Below are positions 17,492-25,066 of a stretch of DNA of 26,680 bases, piece after piece. The stretch is from positions 1 to 26,680 of the forward strand of contig SFNY01000030.1 in the NCBI GenBank assembly GCA_004554085.1, read 5' to 3'. The notes beneath the pieces are model-generated. The model had not been told where the DNA came from. It saw nothing but the letters and a program-made list of their open reading frames with translations, and ran no database searches. Position 1 is the stretch's first letter. Every line of letters begins with the position of its first letter. A program made the translations under genes and the position numbers. The DNA comes from Clostridiales bacterium (GTDB lineage Bacteria > Bacillota > Clostridia > Christensenellales > Aristaeellaceae).

Positions 17492-18640
17492 TCAAAGCTT
17501 GGGAACCAGCCCGGCTCCCAGCACAGCCCTTCCCCAGCGGCAGATCGCTGGGTTTGCGTGCCCTTTCTCGGCTCCCATGGCGTGCCGGACAACACAGCCG
17601 GGGCATACATTTCTCAGGCGGCATTCCTCGCATTCGGCGGGTCTGGGATACTCCTTCGCATATTGGCGAATCTTCTGCCAGGCCTCCGGGAAAGCCGTTT
17701 GCAGCAGGTCAACGCCGCACTCCCGCAGCATTCCGCAGGCGTACATCCTGCCTCTCGCGTCCACGGAGAAGCCGTTGTTTCCCGCGCCGCACAGCAGACC
17801 CTTTCCGCCGTCCGGCTCCCTTTCGGGAACAGGCAGACAATCCTCGTCCTCTACGGCCTCCATCTGCTCACCCTTCAGCTCTGCGCGCAGACGAAACAGC
17901 TGCATGTAGCGTTCCACGGAGCAGTCAAGGCTCTGCCCCTGACGGCCGGTTTCCTCGTAGGGGTCGAACAAAACACTGTTGATATGGTAACGCTGCCCCA
18001 TGTCCTCCAGCAGACGGATGACGTCCTCCGCGTCCTCCATGAAGGCGCTGGGCGTCACCGCCACCGCCACGGGCAGCTCCGCATCCCTTGCCAGCATCAG
18101 ATGCTTCATGACCCGGGCATACGCGCGGTGGCCCGTGACCTTCTCGTAGGCCTCCTCGCTGCTGCCGTACAGGGAAATCTGCAGATACCGGGGCGGATGC
18201 TCCCGGAAAAAGCGGATGCGCCGTTCATCCAGCAGTACGCCGTTGGTGAACACCACCACCTCCACGCCCTGCTCCTGCAGATGGAGATACAGCTCCTCAA
18301 AGCCGGGGTAGGTCAGGCACTCGCCGCCGGTGAGGGTCGCCACCCGCATGCCAGCCTGCACGGCCTCCGTCATGAGCTGCTTCCAGGTCTCCACGGAGAG
18401 CAGCGCTTGGCCCTGCATCTGCTCCTTCTGCAAATGGATGTAGCACATCTTGCAGTCCAGGTTGCACAGGGGGGTCAGCTCAAATTTCCCGTAGCGCGGA
18501 ATGCCCGCACGCCAGGTCTTGATGCGCAGATACTCCTCAACCGCTGATCTCTTTTCCACCTCGGTCGCCCCGGCTTCCCGCAGAAGCTGAAGCAATTCCG
18601 GCAGCGTTTGGGCTTGCCTTGCGGCATTTCTGTATTCCAT
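17492..18640 (-). CDS. Radical SAM/SPASM peptide-modifying enzyme
   Basis: A 382-residue radical SAM enzyme. CNLDCKMC (Cys59, Cys63, Cys66) binds the catalytic 4Fe-4S cluster and SAM; TGGEC follows where most relatives have GGEP. The C-terminal SPASM domain carries Cys284, 302, 308, 337, 340, 346, 349 and 367, including the CxxCx5CxxC pattern, enough for two auxiliary clusters. Such enzymes make thioether, C-C or C-O crosslinks in ribosomal peptides. The ATG at 18640 is preferred, with GGATAGG upstream; a GTG two codons earlier is possible. It has its own promoter (18660-18688), is followed by the precursor gene, and very likely acts on it. The linkage type cannot be told from sequence. Confidence 0.93.
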   Translation of the reverse strand: MEYRNAARQAQTLPELLQLLREAGATEVEKRSAVEEYLRIKTWRAGIPRYGKFELTPLCNLDCKMCYIHLQKEQMQGQALLSVETWKQLMTEAVQAGMRVATLTGGECLTYPGFEELYLHLQEQGVEVVVFTNGVLLDERRIRFFREHPPRYLQISLYGSSEEAYEKVTGHRAYARVMKHLMLARDAELPVAVAVTPSAFMEDAEDVIRLLEDMGQRYHINSVLFDPYEETGRQGQSLDCSVERYMQLFRLRAELKGEQMEAVEDEDCLPVPEREPDGGKGLLCGAGNNGFSVDARGRMYACGMLRECGVDLLQTAFPEAWQKIRQYAKEYPRPAECEECRLRNVCPGCVVRHAMGAEKGHANPAICRWGRAVLGAGLVPKL

Positions 18641-18659
18641 ACACACCTATCCAAATAGT

Positions 18660-18688
18660 ATAATATGATGACTCAGCCTCTTTGTCAA
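18660..18688 (-). promoter_or_regulatory. Strong internal promoter for radical SAM, precursor and nucleotidyltransferase genes
   Basis: On the minus strand TTGACA (18683-18688), a 17-base spacer and TATTAT (18660-18665). It lies just after the terminator of the kinase-like gene and about 20 bases before the radical SAM start, so the leader is very short. Confidence 0.8.
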
Positions 18689-18708
18689 GTGTTTCCATGT
18701 TTCTTCTT

Positions 18709-18738
18709 AAAAAAAGTTTAGGAATCGCCTATCCTAAA
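18709..18738 (-). terminator. Terminator after the HPr-kinase-like/PqqD gene
   Basis: On the minus strand TTTAGGA (18732-18738) pairs with TCCTAAA (18717-18723), followed after one base by seven T residues. It begins a few bases after the stop codon and separates this gene from the downstream promoter. Confidence 0.7.
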
Positions 18739-18747
18739 ATGCGCCTT

Positions 18748-19869
18748 TCAGTCCTCGATCAGCCCGAGCTCCCTGAAGGTTTCCAGGATTTCCGCCAGAT
18801 CGCGTGCGGCAGTCTCTCGGTCGATGTCATACTGATTCAGCATGCGCTCCAGCAAATCCTCCTGGCTGATGTCTGTCTGCATGGCGTTGAACAGAAATGC
18901 AGAAACCTTGTTGAGCGCCACCGTGCCGCCGAAGGTCGCCATATTGCTGCCGGTGGGCATGACCATGTAGTCGCCCGCGATGTCCACAACCGTGAAGCCC
19001 TGCTTTGCTCTCATTCTCTTCTCCTCCCTGGGAGGCTGAATCGCCCCCTGTTGATGGTACAGTATCTCATAGACCTCCTGCGCCGCCTCCCGGGTCTGGT
19101 CGCAGTAAAGCCGGTACATCGGTATTTGGCCAATCATCCTGTTCATGGCAGCCAGTGCGCTCGCCCCCAGCTGCGGACTCCACATGGGAATCATCATCTG
19201 GTTTGCCAGAAAGCTGCGTTTCTGTTGGAAGGTCATCTCTCGCAGCGCCGTTTTGTCGGACCGGCGCACCTCAAGGATGGCCGTCAGCGGATACGATACG
19301 CTGCGGAAGAGCTGCTCCTTGCCGTCCCAGGGCGCGCCGTACACCATGCGCAGCGCGGGGTCGATGAACGGACGGTCGCCGGAAACCCACTCCGCTCCCA
19401 TCTGTTCCACCCATTGCAGCGCACGGGTGGATTTGCCCGTTCCGGATGGGCCAGAGAAGGCCACTGCCTTCCCATCCTTCGCCACACAGGCACAATGAAA
19501 CACCACATACCCCATGTGAATGAGGCGGCATTCCAGCAGCGCCTGCATCAGCGGCGGCAGCACAGTCTCCCTTTGCGCAGGATCATCCACCCAGTAGGCT
19601 GCACAGCGATAATCTGCGGAGATCCGAAGCGCGGCGCGACCATTCACATCCTCGTAGATCCAGCTGCCATCCTCGCAGGCCCAGACCTTCATCAGCGAAT
19701 GGGTCGCCAGCAGCTGCGCAGTTTCCATCGGGAACGGCTGATCGCGCTGTGTCAGGACTAGCCGCTCGGCGCACGTGTCCTGCACCGCGCTTTCATCCGT
19801 CTGAAAGGCAGCATACGACGCCGGAAACCATGCTGACGTCACCACAACCGGGCCAATTCTGCAAACCAT
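18748..19869 (-). CDS. HPr-kinase-like domain fused to a PqqD-type peptide-binding domain
   Basis: A 373-residue protein. Residues about 110-275 resemble the HPr kinase fold: His125 in VVFHCACV, the P-loop GPSGTGKST (140-148) and Asp165 in SGDRPF. Residues about 287-372 are a PqqD-like domain (GFTVVDIAGDYMVMPTG, then SQEDLLERMLNQYD and a leucine-rich end), a fold that binds RiPP leader peptides. HPr-kinase-like proteins phosphorylate some lasso peptides, so a Ser/Thr kinase acting on the precursor core is possible; it may instead only present the leader. The ATG at 19869 has GGGAAGGG upstream; longer frames would begin upstream of or within the promoter at 19958-19986. Confidence 0.85.
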   Translation of the reverse strand: MVCRIGPVVVTSAWFPASYAAFQTDESAVQDTCAERLVLTQRDQPFPMETAQLLATHSLMKVWACEDGSWIYEDVNGRAALRISADYRCAAYWVDDPAQRETVLPPLMQALLECRLIHMGYVVFHCACVAKDGKAVAFSGPSGTGKSTRALQWVEQMGAEWVSGDRPFIDPALRMVYGAPWDGKEQLFRSVSYPLTAILEVRRSDKTALREMTFQQKRSFLANQMMIPMWSPQLGASALAAMNRMIGQIPMYRLYCDQTREAAQEVYEILYHQQGAIQPPREEKRMRAKQGFTVVDIAGDYMVMPTGSNMATFGGTVALNKVSAFLFNAMQTDISQEDLLERMLNQYDIDRETAARDLAEILETFRELGLIED

Positions 19870-19957
19870 TTTTCCCTTCCCGTTCTGTAAAACGCTTCCC
19901 TTTCTTAGCTGTTGGAGAGGAACATGCCCGCAGCGAGACAGGCACACTCCTGTGTCC

Positions 19958-19986
19958 AGTATACCGCATAATATACCGGCTGTCAA
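19958..19986 (-). promoter_or_regulatory. Promoter of the HPr-kinase-like/PqqD gene
   Basis: On the minus strand TTGACA (19981-19986), a 17-base spacer and TATACT (19958-19963), both near-perfect. The transcript would have about 80 bases of leader before the ATG at 19869. Confidence 0.8.
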
Positions 19987-20076
19987 TCGGTGCCGTCATG
20001 CCTGTCCAGCAGCTTTTGTAGGGCTACAATACATCCTGGAAAGAGCGCCAGAAAGGATGAGATTTGAGAACCAATC

Positions 20077-20095
20077 ATGGCTTTTATCAAGCCAT
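20077..20095 (-). terminator. Weak hairpin after the lacI-type gene
   Basis: A 7-base-pair stem, ATGGCTT with AAGCCAT, lies about 20 bases after the regulator stop on the minus strand. The following bases are only modestly T-rich, so termination here is uncertain. Confidence 0.35.
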
Positions 20096-20113
20096 TCATC
20101 GCGCAATTCCCCG

Positions 20114-21130
20114 TCAGCGCGAGCTCGCCCGCTTCAGGAAGGTGGATTTCGCCAGGAACGACTTGTTGTAGGCATTGTCCACCTCGATCTTGTGGAGCAG
20201 GATGGACATGGCCTCGTTCGCAATCTGCTCCACCGGCTGGGCGATGGTGGACAGGGCCGGCGAGAGCATGGAGCTGAGGTGGATGTTGTCATAGCCCACC
20301 ACGGAGACCTGCCCCGGCACGTCCACCCCCGCCTCATTCAGATACTTCAGCGCGCCGATCGCAAGCATGTCCGTCGCGGCGACGATTGCGTCCGGGCTGT
20401 TCCTCAGCGCCATGAGATGCTGCGCCGCCTCGTAGCCCAGCTGAAAGTGGGATTTGTCAATGGCGCTCTCGAAGGGAATCCGGTAGACCAGCTCGGCGTC
20501 GTATTCGTAGCCGCAGGCCGTCAGCCCCGCGCGATAGCCCATGAAGCGGTAGGTGTTGTTGCAGATGTCGTCAATGCCGATGAACGCAATCCTCTGCGCG
20601 CCGTTGATGTACAGGTCGCGGATCACCTCCGCGATGTCCGTCAGGCCGTCCGCGCCCACATAGGAGGTGTTGGAGTGGCTGCCCAGCGGGTTGTCCAGGA
20701 AGACGATGGGCACCGTCGAGGACAGGCTGTACAGCCGATCCGTCACCTCGTTGTCCCGATAGAAGCAGTAGAGCAGGCCGTCCACATTGCGCTGCTGGAG
20801 CCAGGAGATGTACTTCTCCCCCAACTGGGAATCGGTTCCGCTGTTGCACAGCATGACCATATAGTCGTGCTCGCGCGCGATGGCCTCGATATGATACAGC
20901 AGCTCGTTGTAATACAGGTTCGAGGTCTCAGAGACCATCAGTGCGATCGTATGGGTTCTGCCGGTTCGGATTCCCCGCGCGAGCTGATTCGGCACGAAGT
21001 GCAGCGCTGCCATGGCCTCCTCCACCTTCTTCCGGGTCTCGGGGCGAATGCTGCCATTTCCACTGATGACGCGCGACACCGTGGACTTGCTCACGCCCGC
21101 GAGCTTCGCAACATCAATAATCGTATTCAT
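20114..21130 (-). CDS. LacI-family transcriptional regulator
   Basis: A 338-residue repressor-type protein. The N-terminal helix-turn-helix reads TIIDVAKLAGVSKSTVSRVISG, followed by the hinge-helix region (VPNQLARGIRTGRTHTI) and a periplasmic-binding-protein-like sensor domain from about residue 60 (IALMVSETSNLYY, then VGYDNIHLSSMLSPALSTI near the end). The ATG at 21130 has GGAGAGGA upstream. It is divergent from the sugar ABC operon, with two operator-like palindromes in the shared region, so it most likely controls that operon and itself. The inducer is presumably the transported sugar or a breakdown product. Confidence 0.95.
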   Translation of the reverse strand: MNTIIDVAKLAGVSKSTVSRVISGNGSIRPETRKKVEEAMAALHFVPNQLARGIRTGRTHTIALMVSETSNLYYNELLYHIEAIAREHDYMVMLCNSGTDSQLGEKYISWLQQRNVDGLLYCFYRDNEVTDRLYSLSSTVPIVFLDNPLGSHSNTSYVGADGLTDIAEVIRDLYINGAQRIAFIGIDDICNNTYRFMGYRAGLTACGYEYDAELVYRIPFESAIDKSHFQLGYEAAQHLMALRNSPDAIVAATDMLAIGALKYLNEAGVDVPGQVSVVGYDNIHLSSMLSPALSTIAQPVEQIANEAMSILLHKIEVDNAYNKSFLAKSTFLKRASSR

Positions 21131-21173
21131 TGATTATCCTCTCCCGTCAAAAGCATCAGATGGATACAGTTCC

Positions 21174-21221
21174 ATTGTAACACGTCATGGGATTGGTTTC
21201 AAGGTTGTGGGAACGTTCCCA
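21174..21221 (-). promoter_or_regulatory. lacI-type gene promoter with perfect palindromic operator
   Basis: On the minus strand TTGAAA (21197-21202), a 17-base spacer and TACAAT (21174-21179) form the regulator's promoter. Just upstream, TGGGAACGTTCCCA (21208-21221) is a perfect 14-base palindrome with the central CG typical of LacI-family operators. Confidence 0.75.
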
Positions 21222-21340
21222 TTCAGAGCTCCCGCATTTTTTGTGGACTACATCTCATTTTCTACCTCATCATTTTGTCGCATATAGAGCAATGAATTCT
21301 GTATTATATGATGAATTTTTGTACGCAGCCAAAATTTGTA

Positions 21341-21399
21341 TTGACAATATATGTTAAATTGTGTATTCTTGAATCAGCGGTTATCGGGAACGGTTTCCA
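21341..21399 (+). promoter_or_regulatory. Sugar ABC operon promoter with downstream operator
   Basis: TTGACA (21341-21346), a 17-base spacer and TATTCT (21364-21369) drive the transport operon. GGGAACGGTTTCC (21386-21398) lies about 10-22 bases past the expected start site and resembles the palindrome at 21208-21221, so bound repressor would block initiation or early elongation. About 80 bases of leader follow, including a small TCGCACTGCGA stem. Confidence 0.7.
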
Positions 21400-21477
21400 G
21401 TGAAGCGTACTCCCGGAACCAGAGGCGTCGCACTGCGATGCAAGCGTTACGCAACCAAAAGAAATGGAGGAGATCCC

Positions 21478-22446
21478 ATGAAGAAAGTCATTGCCCTGCT
21501 GCTTTCCCTCGTTCTGGCACTCTGTGCAACCGGCTTTACCGCGCTTGCGGAGGAGCCGCTCACCATCGGCTTCTGCAACTATACGGACACCGACCAGTTC
21601 TTCATCACTGTGAAGGAGAGCATGAACCGCGTCTGCGAGGAGCGGGGCTACAAGCTGCTCTACGCCGTCTCCGAGGCGGATCCGGCCAAGATGCGCACCG
21701 CGTGGGAATCCTTCGTGACCCAGGGCGCAGACATCATCGTCGACTTCTCCCTGCTTGAGGATTCCGGCAGCACCATGGCCAAGAACTTCAAGGAGCAGTA
21801 TGGCATCAGCGTCATCTGCGTGGACAACGTCTACGACAACGCCTTCTTCTTCGGCGTGAACAACGTCGAGGCCGGCAAGACCGCCGGTTACTACGTCGCC
21901 GAGAAGGTGCAGGAGAAGTGGGACGGTCAGGTGGACTGCATGCTGCAGTTCTACCGCGAGGCCAACGGCCCCACCGTCAAGCTGCGCAACAGCGGCATCT
22001 ATGACGGCATGGTCGAATCCGGCATCGAGCTGGCCGAGGAGAACGTCTACTGGGTGGATTCCTCCGGCACCAACGCCGCAGCTGTGGATCCGGCCATCAT
22101 GAAGAGCCTGGTGACCGACTTCCTGACCGCCCATCCCGACGAGCATCACATCGTCATCGGCTGCTTCAACGACGACGGCGGCAACGCTGCCTACAACGCC
22201 GCCAAGGCTTCCGGACGCGAGGAAGATGTGATGATCATCTCCCACAATGCGGATCCCGTGGCGCTGGACACCATGGCCGCCGGCGAGAGCTGCTGGATCG
22301 GCACCGTGTGCTACTCCCCCGCCACCTACGGCGATCAGATCATCGATCTGGCCGAGCGCCTGCTGGCCGGCGAGGACGTGCCCACTGAGAACTATGCCAA
22401 CACCTTCGTCATCAACCCCGACAATGTGGCGGAGTTCATCGGCTGA
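21478..22446 (+). CDS. Sugar ABC transporter substrate-binding protein (RbsB-like)
   Basis: A 322-residue exported binding protein of the ribose/galactose type. Residues 1-23 form a signal peptide with a likely cleavage at TALA before EEPL. The mature part begins with LTIGFCNYTDTDQFFITVKESM and includes GADIIVDFSLLEDSG and a late FNDDGGNAAYNAAKASGR, typical of the two-lobed periplasmic sugar-binding fold. The ATG at 21478 has GGAGGAG upstream. It is the first gene of the operon; a stable hairpin follows it. The sugar is unknown. Confidence 0.92.
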   Translation: MKKVIALLLSLVLALCATGFTALAEEPLTIGFCNYTDTDQFFITVKESMNRVCEERGYKLLYAVSEADPAKMRTAWESFVTQGADIIVDFSLLEDSGSTMAKNFKEQYGISVICVDNVYDNAFFFGVNNVEAGKTAGYYVAEKVQEKWDGQVDCMLQFYREANGPTVKLRNSGIYDGMVESGIELAEENVYWVDSSGTNAAAVDPAIMKSLVTDFLTAHPDEHHIVIGCFNDDGGNAAYNAAKASGREEDVMIISHNADPVALDTMAAGESCWIGTVCYSPATYGDQIIDLAERLLAGEDVPTENYANTFVINPDNVAEFIG

Positions 22447-22468
22447 ACCTTCATCTGACGCAAACCCA

Positions 22469-22498
22469 GCGCCCGGGGCAGCAAATGCTTCCGGGCGC
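22469..22498 (+). repeat. Intercistronic hairpin after the binding protein gene
   Basis: GCGCCCGG (22469-22476) pairs perfectly with CCGGGCGC (22491-22498). No T run follows, so it probably protects the upstream message end rather than terminating, consistent with higher binding-protein levels. Confidence 0.65.
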
Positions 22499-22566
22499 AT
22501 ATTCAATCATCCGACAGCAACCGTCGCCCGACAGGCGCGGAAGCCATTCATAAGGAGGGATCGTAC

Positions 22567-24057
22567 ATGACGCCGCTTTTGAAGATGGAGGGAATCTACA
22601 AGGAATTTCCCGGCGTAGTGGCTGTGGATCATGTGGATCTGGAGTTGGGACACGCCGAGGTTCTGGCGTTGATCGGTGAGAACGGCGCCGGAAAATCCAC
22701 CATGATGAAGATTCTCGGCGGCGCCTATGTTCCGGAGGGCGGAAGGATCCTGATCGACGGCAAGGAGACCGACGTGTCCTCGCCGCAGAAGGCGCTGGAC
22801 AGCGGCATCTCCGTGATCTATCAGGAGCTCAACTATCTGAATTACATGTCCATTGCGGAGAATCTGTTCCTGGGCCGCCTGCCCGTGAAGGGTGGCAAGG
22901 GGAATCGCGTGGATCACAAGAAGCTGCGCGAGGAGAGCATGCGCATCCAGAAGATCATCGGCCTGGACGCGTGGGATCCGATGACCACGCTGGAGGAACT
23001 CTCCGTGGGTGAAAAGCAGCTGGTCGAGATCGGAAAGGCCTACGCGCGCAATGTGCGTGTGCTGGTGATGGACGAGCCCACCTCGGCGCTGAACGATAAG
23101 GAGACCGAGCGTCTGTTCGAGCTGATCCGCATGGTCAAGGCGGACGGCATCTCCGTGATCTACATCTCGCACAAGCTGGATGAGATCATGGCGGTGAGCG
23201 ACCGCGTTCAGGTCATGCGCGACGGCAAATCCGTGGGCGTGCGCAAGACCAGCGAGATCACCAAGGACGACATGGTTACCATGATGGTCGGCCGTCAGAT
23301 CAGCGATATGTATCCCATCACGCCCCTGGAGCCCGGCACACCGGTGCTCGAGGTCAGGGGGCTGTGCTCCGGCTTCGTGCGCGACGTCAATTTCACGCTG
23401 CATGCGAGCGAGGTGCTGGGCCTGTACGGCCTGATGGGCGCGGGCTGCGAGGAGATCCTCCAGTGCATCTTCGGCGCAAAACCCATTGAGTCCGGCGAGA
23501 TTTTCGTCGAGGGACAGCGCAAGGAGATCCGCAGTCCCCGGGCTGCCGTGGCTGCGGGCATGGCCTATGTGCCCAGCGAACGCAAGACCGAGGGGCTGGT
23601 ACTCCCCCAGAGCGTGCGCGAGAACATCACCCTGTCCGTGATCGACAGCTTCCAGCGACCCCTGCACCTGGACACCAAGGGCGAGGTCGAGCTCGCCGGG
23701 CAGTGGGCCGAGCGGCTGAACGTCAAGACCCCCAGCCTGGAGACGCCCGTGGAATCCCTGTCCGGCGGCAACCAGCAGAAGGTGATCCTGGCCAAGTGGA
23801 TGATGACCCACCCCAAGATTCTGCTTTTGAACGAGCCCACCAAGGGCATCGACGTGGGCGCGAAGGTGGAAATCTACAAGCTGATCGAACAGTTCTGCCG
23901 GGAGGGACTGGGCGTGATCCTGCTCTCCAGCGAGATGGCAGAGGTCATGTACACCACAAACCGCATTCTGGTGGTGCACGACGGCAGAATTACCGGCGAA
24001 TACAGCCGCGCGGAAGCGACACAGGACAAGATCATGCGCAGCGCGATAGGAGAATGA
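22567..24057 (+). CDS. Sugar ABC transporter double ATPase (RbsA/MglA-like)
   Basis: A 496-residue protein with two ABC domains in tandem. The first has an intact Walker A (GENGAGKST, near residue 38), the signature LSVGEKQLVEI and Walker B VLVMDEPTSAL. The second has the degenerate P-loop GLMGAGCEE usual in this family, LSGGNQQKVILAKWM and LLLNEPTKGIDVG. AAGGAGG lies about 6 bases before the ATG. It energises the permease that overlaps its stop. Length and motif pattern are normal. Confidence 0.94.
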   Translation: MTPLLKMEGIYKEFPGVVAVDHVDLELGHAEVLALIGENGAGKSTMMKILGGAYVPEGGRILIDGKETDVSSPQKALDSGISVIYQELNYLNYMSIAENLFLGRLPVKGGKGNRVDHKKLREESMRIQKIIGLDAWDPMTTLEELSVGEKQLVEIGKAYARNVRVLVMDEPTSALNDKETERLFELIRMVKADGISVIYISHKLDEIMAVSDRVQVMRDGKSVGVRKTSEITKDDMVTMMVGRQISDMYPITPLEPGTPVLEVRGLCSGFVRDVNFTLHASEVLGLYGLMGAGCEEILQCIFGAKPIESGEIFVEGQRKEIRSPRAAVAAGMAYVPSERKTEGLVLPQSVRENITLSVIDSFQRPLHLDTKGEVELAGQWAERLNVKTPSLETPVESLSGGNQQKVILAKWMMTHPKILLLNEPTKGIDVGAKVEIYKLIEQFCREGLGVILLSSEMAEVMYTTNRILVVHDGRITGEYSRAEATQDKIMRSAIGE

Positions 24058-24059
24058 CT

Positions 24060-25040
24060 ATGAAAAAGCGGTTCAACTGGAAACATATCTACAAACAGTA
24101 TGGCACCCAGATCACCATGGCGGCAGTGCTGATCGTGCTTTGCATCGCGCTGACCATCGCCTCACCTTACTTTCTGAAGAAGTCGAACATCCTGAACATC
24201 TTCGTATCCTTCTCGGTGTCGGGCACCATGGCTGCCGGTCTCACCGTGGTCATGCTGATGGGCTGCATGGACCTGTCCCAGTATTCCGCCATGGCGTTGA
24301 TCGGCATGGTGGTGGCACTTGCGCTGCAGGCAGGTCTGAACGCATGGCTGGCGATCCTGCTGGGCGTCATCCTCGGCACAGGCATCGGCGCCATCAACGC
24401 CTTCATTGTGACCAAGATGCACATCGTGCCCATGATCGCCACCATCTCCACGCAGCTGATGTGCCGTGCCGGCGCTTACCTGGTGAACAACGGCCAGTAC
24501 GTGCGCGTGACCGACAAGCTGTTCGACACCATCGGCTTCGGCCGCCTCTTCGGCGTCAACTATCTGATCTACATCGTGCTGGTCGTGTTCCTCGTCATCG
24601 GCTATGTGCTGAAGAACACCACCTTTGGCCGCAAGGTCTACGCGGTGGGCGGCAACCCGGTCGCCAGCGAGCTGAGCGGCATCAACGTCAACCGCCTGAA
24701 GTTCATGGGCTTCATGATCAGCGGCGCGACGGCCGGTCTCGCCGCAACGCTGATCACCGCACAGGTTGCCGCTGCAATGCCCACCGCCGGCACCGGCAGT
24801 GAGATGGACGGCATCGCGGCGGTCTTCCTGGGCGGCGTGGCCTTCGACGGCGGCAAGGGTCGCGTGGGCGGAACCCTGATCGGCGTGCTGCTGCTGACCG
24901 TTCTGGCCAACGGCATGACGCTTTTGAACATCCCGCCCTACTACCAGCAGTTCACCAAGGGCGCGGTGCTGCTGCTGTCGGTGTACATGGATGCCGTGCG
25001 CACCAACCGCAACAAGTTCGCCCGCGCGCACAAGAGCTGA
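24060..25040 (+). CDS. Sugar ABC transporter permease (RbsC-like)
   Basis: A 326-residue inner-membrane permease with a basic N-terminus and about eight or more hydrophobic segments, first near residues 17-37. FGRKVYAVGGNPVASELSGINVNRLKF and GGVAFDGGKGRVGGTLIGVLLL are hallmarks of RbsC-type permeases. I choose the ATG at 24060, 7 bases after GGAG, over the ATG at 24054 that overlaps the ATPase stop. Only one permease is present, so it should form a homodimer. Confidence 0.93.
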   Translation: MKKRFNWKHIYKQYGTQITMAAVLIVLCIALTIASPYFLKKSNILNIFVSFSVSGTMAAGLTVVMLMGCMDLSQYSAMALIGMVVALALQAGLNAWLAILLGVILGTGIGAINAFIVTKMHIVPMIATISTQLMCRAGAYLVNNGQYVRVTDKLFDTIGFGRLFGVNYLIYIVLVVFLVIGYVLKNTTFGRKVYAVGGNPVASELSGINVNRLKFMGFMISGATAGLAATLITAQVAAAMPTAGTGSEMDGIAAVFLGGVAFDGGKGRVGGTLIGVLLLTVLANGMTLLNIPPYYQQFTKGAVLLLSVYMDAVRTNRNKFARAHKS

Positions 25041-25066
25041 GCCGATGAACGACAGGAGGCATGACC

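Noticed and set aside
19870..19986. Longer start for the kinase-like/PqqD protein at 19986
   Set aside because: The segment overlaps the near-consensus promoter at 19958-19986, so it would not be in the transcript.
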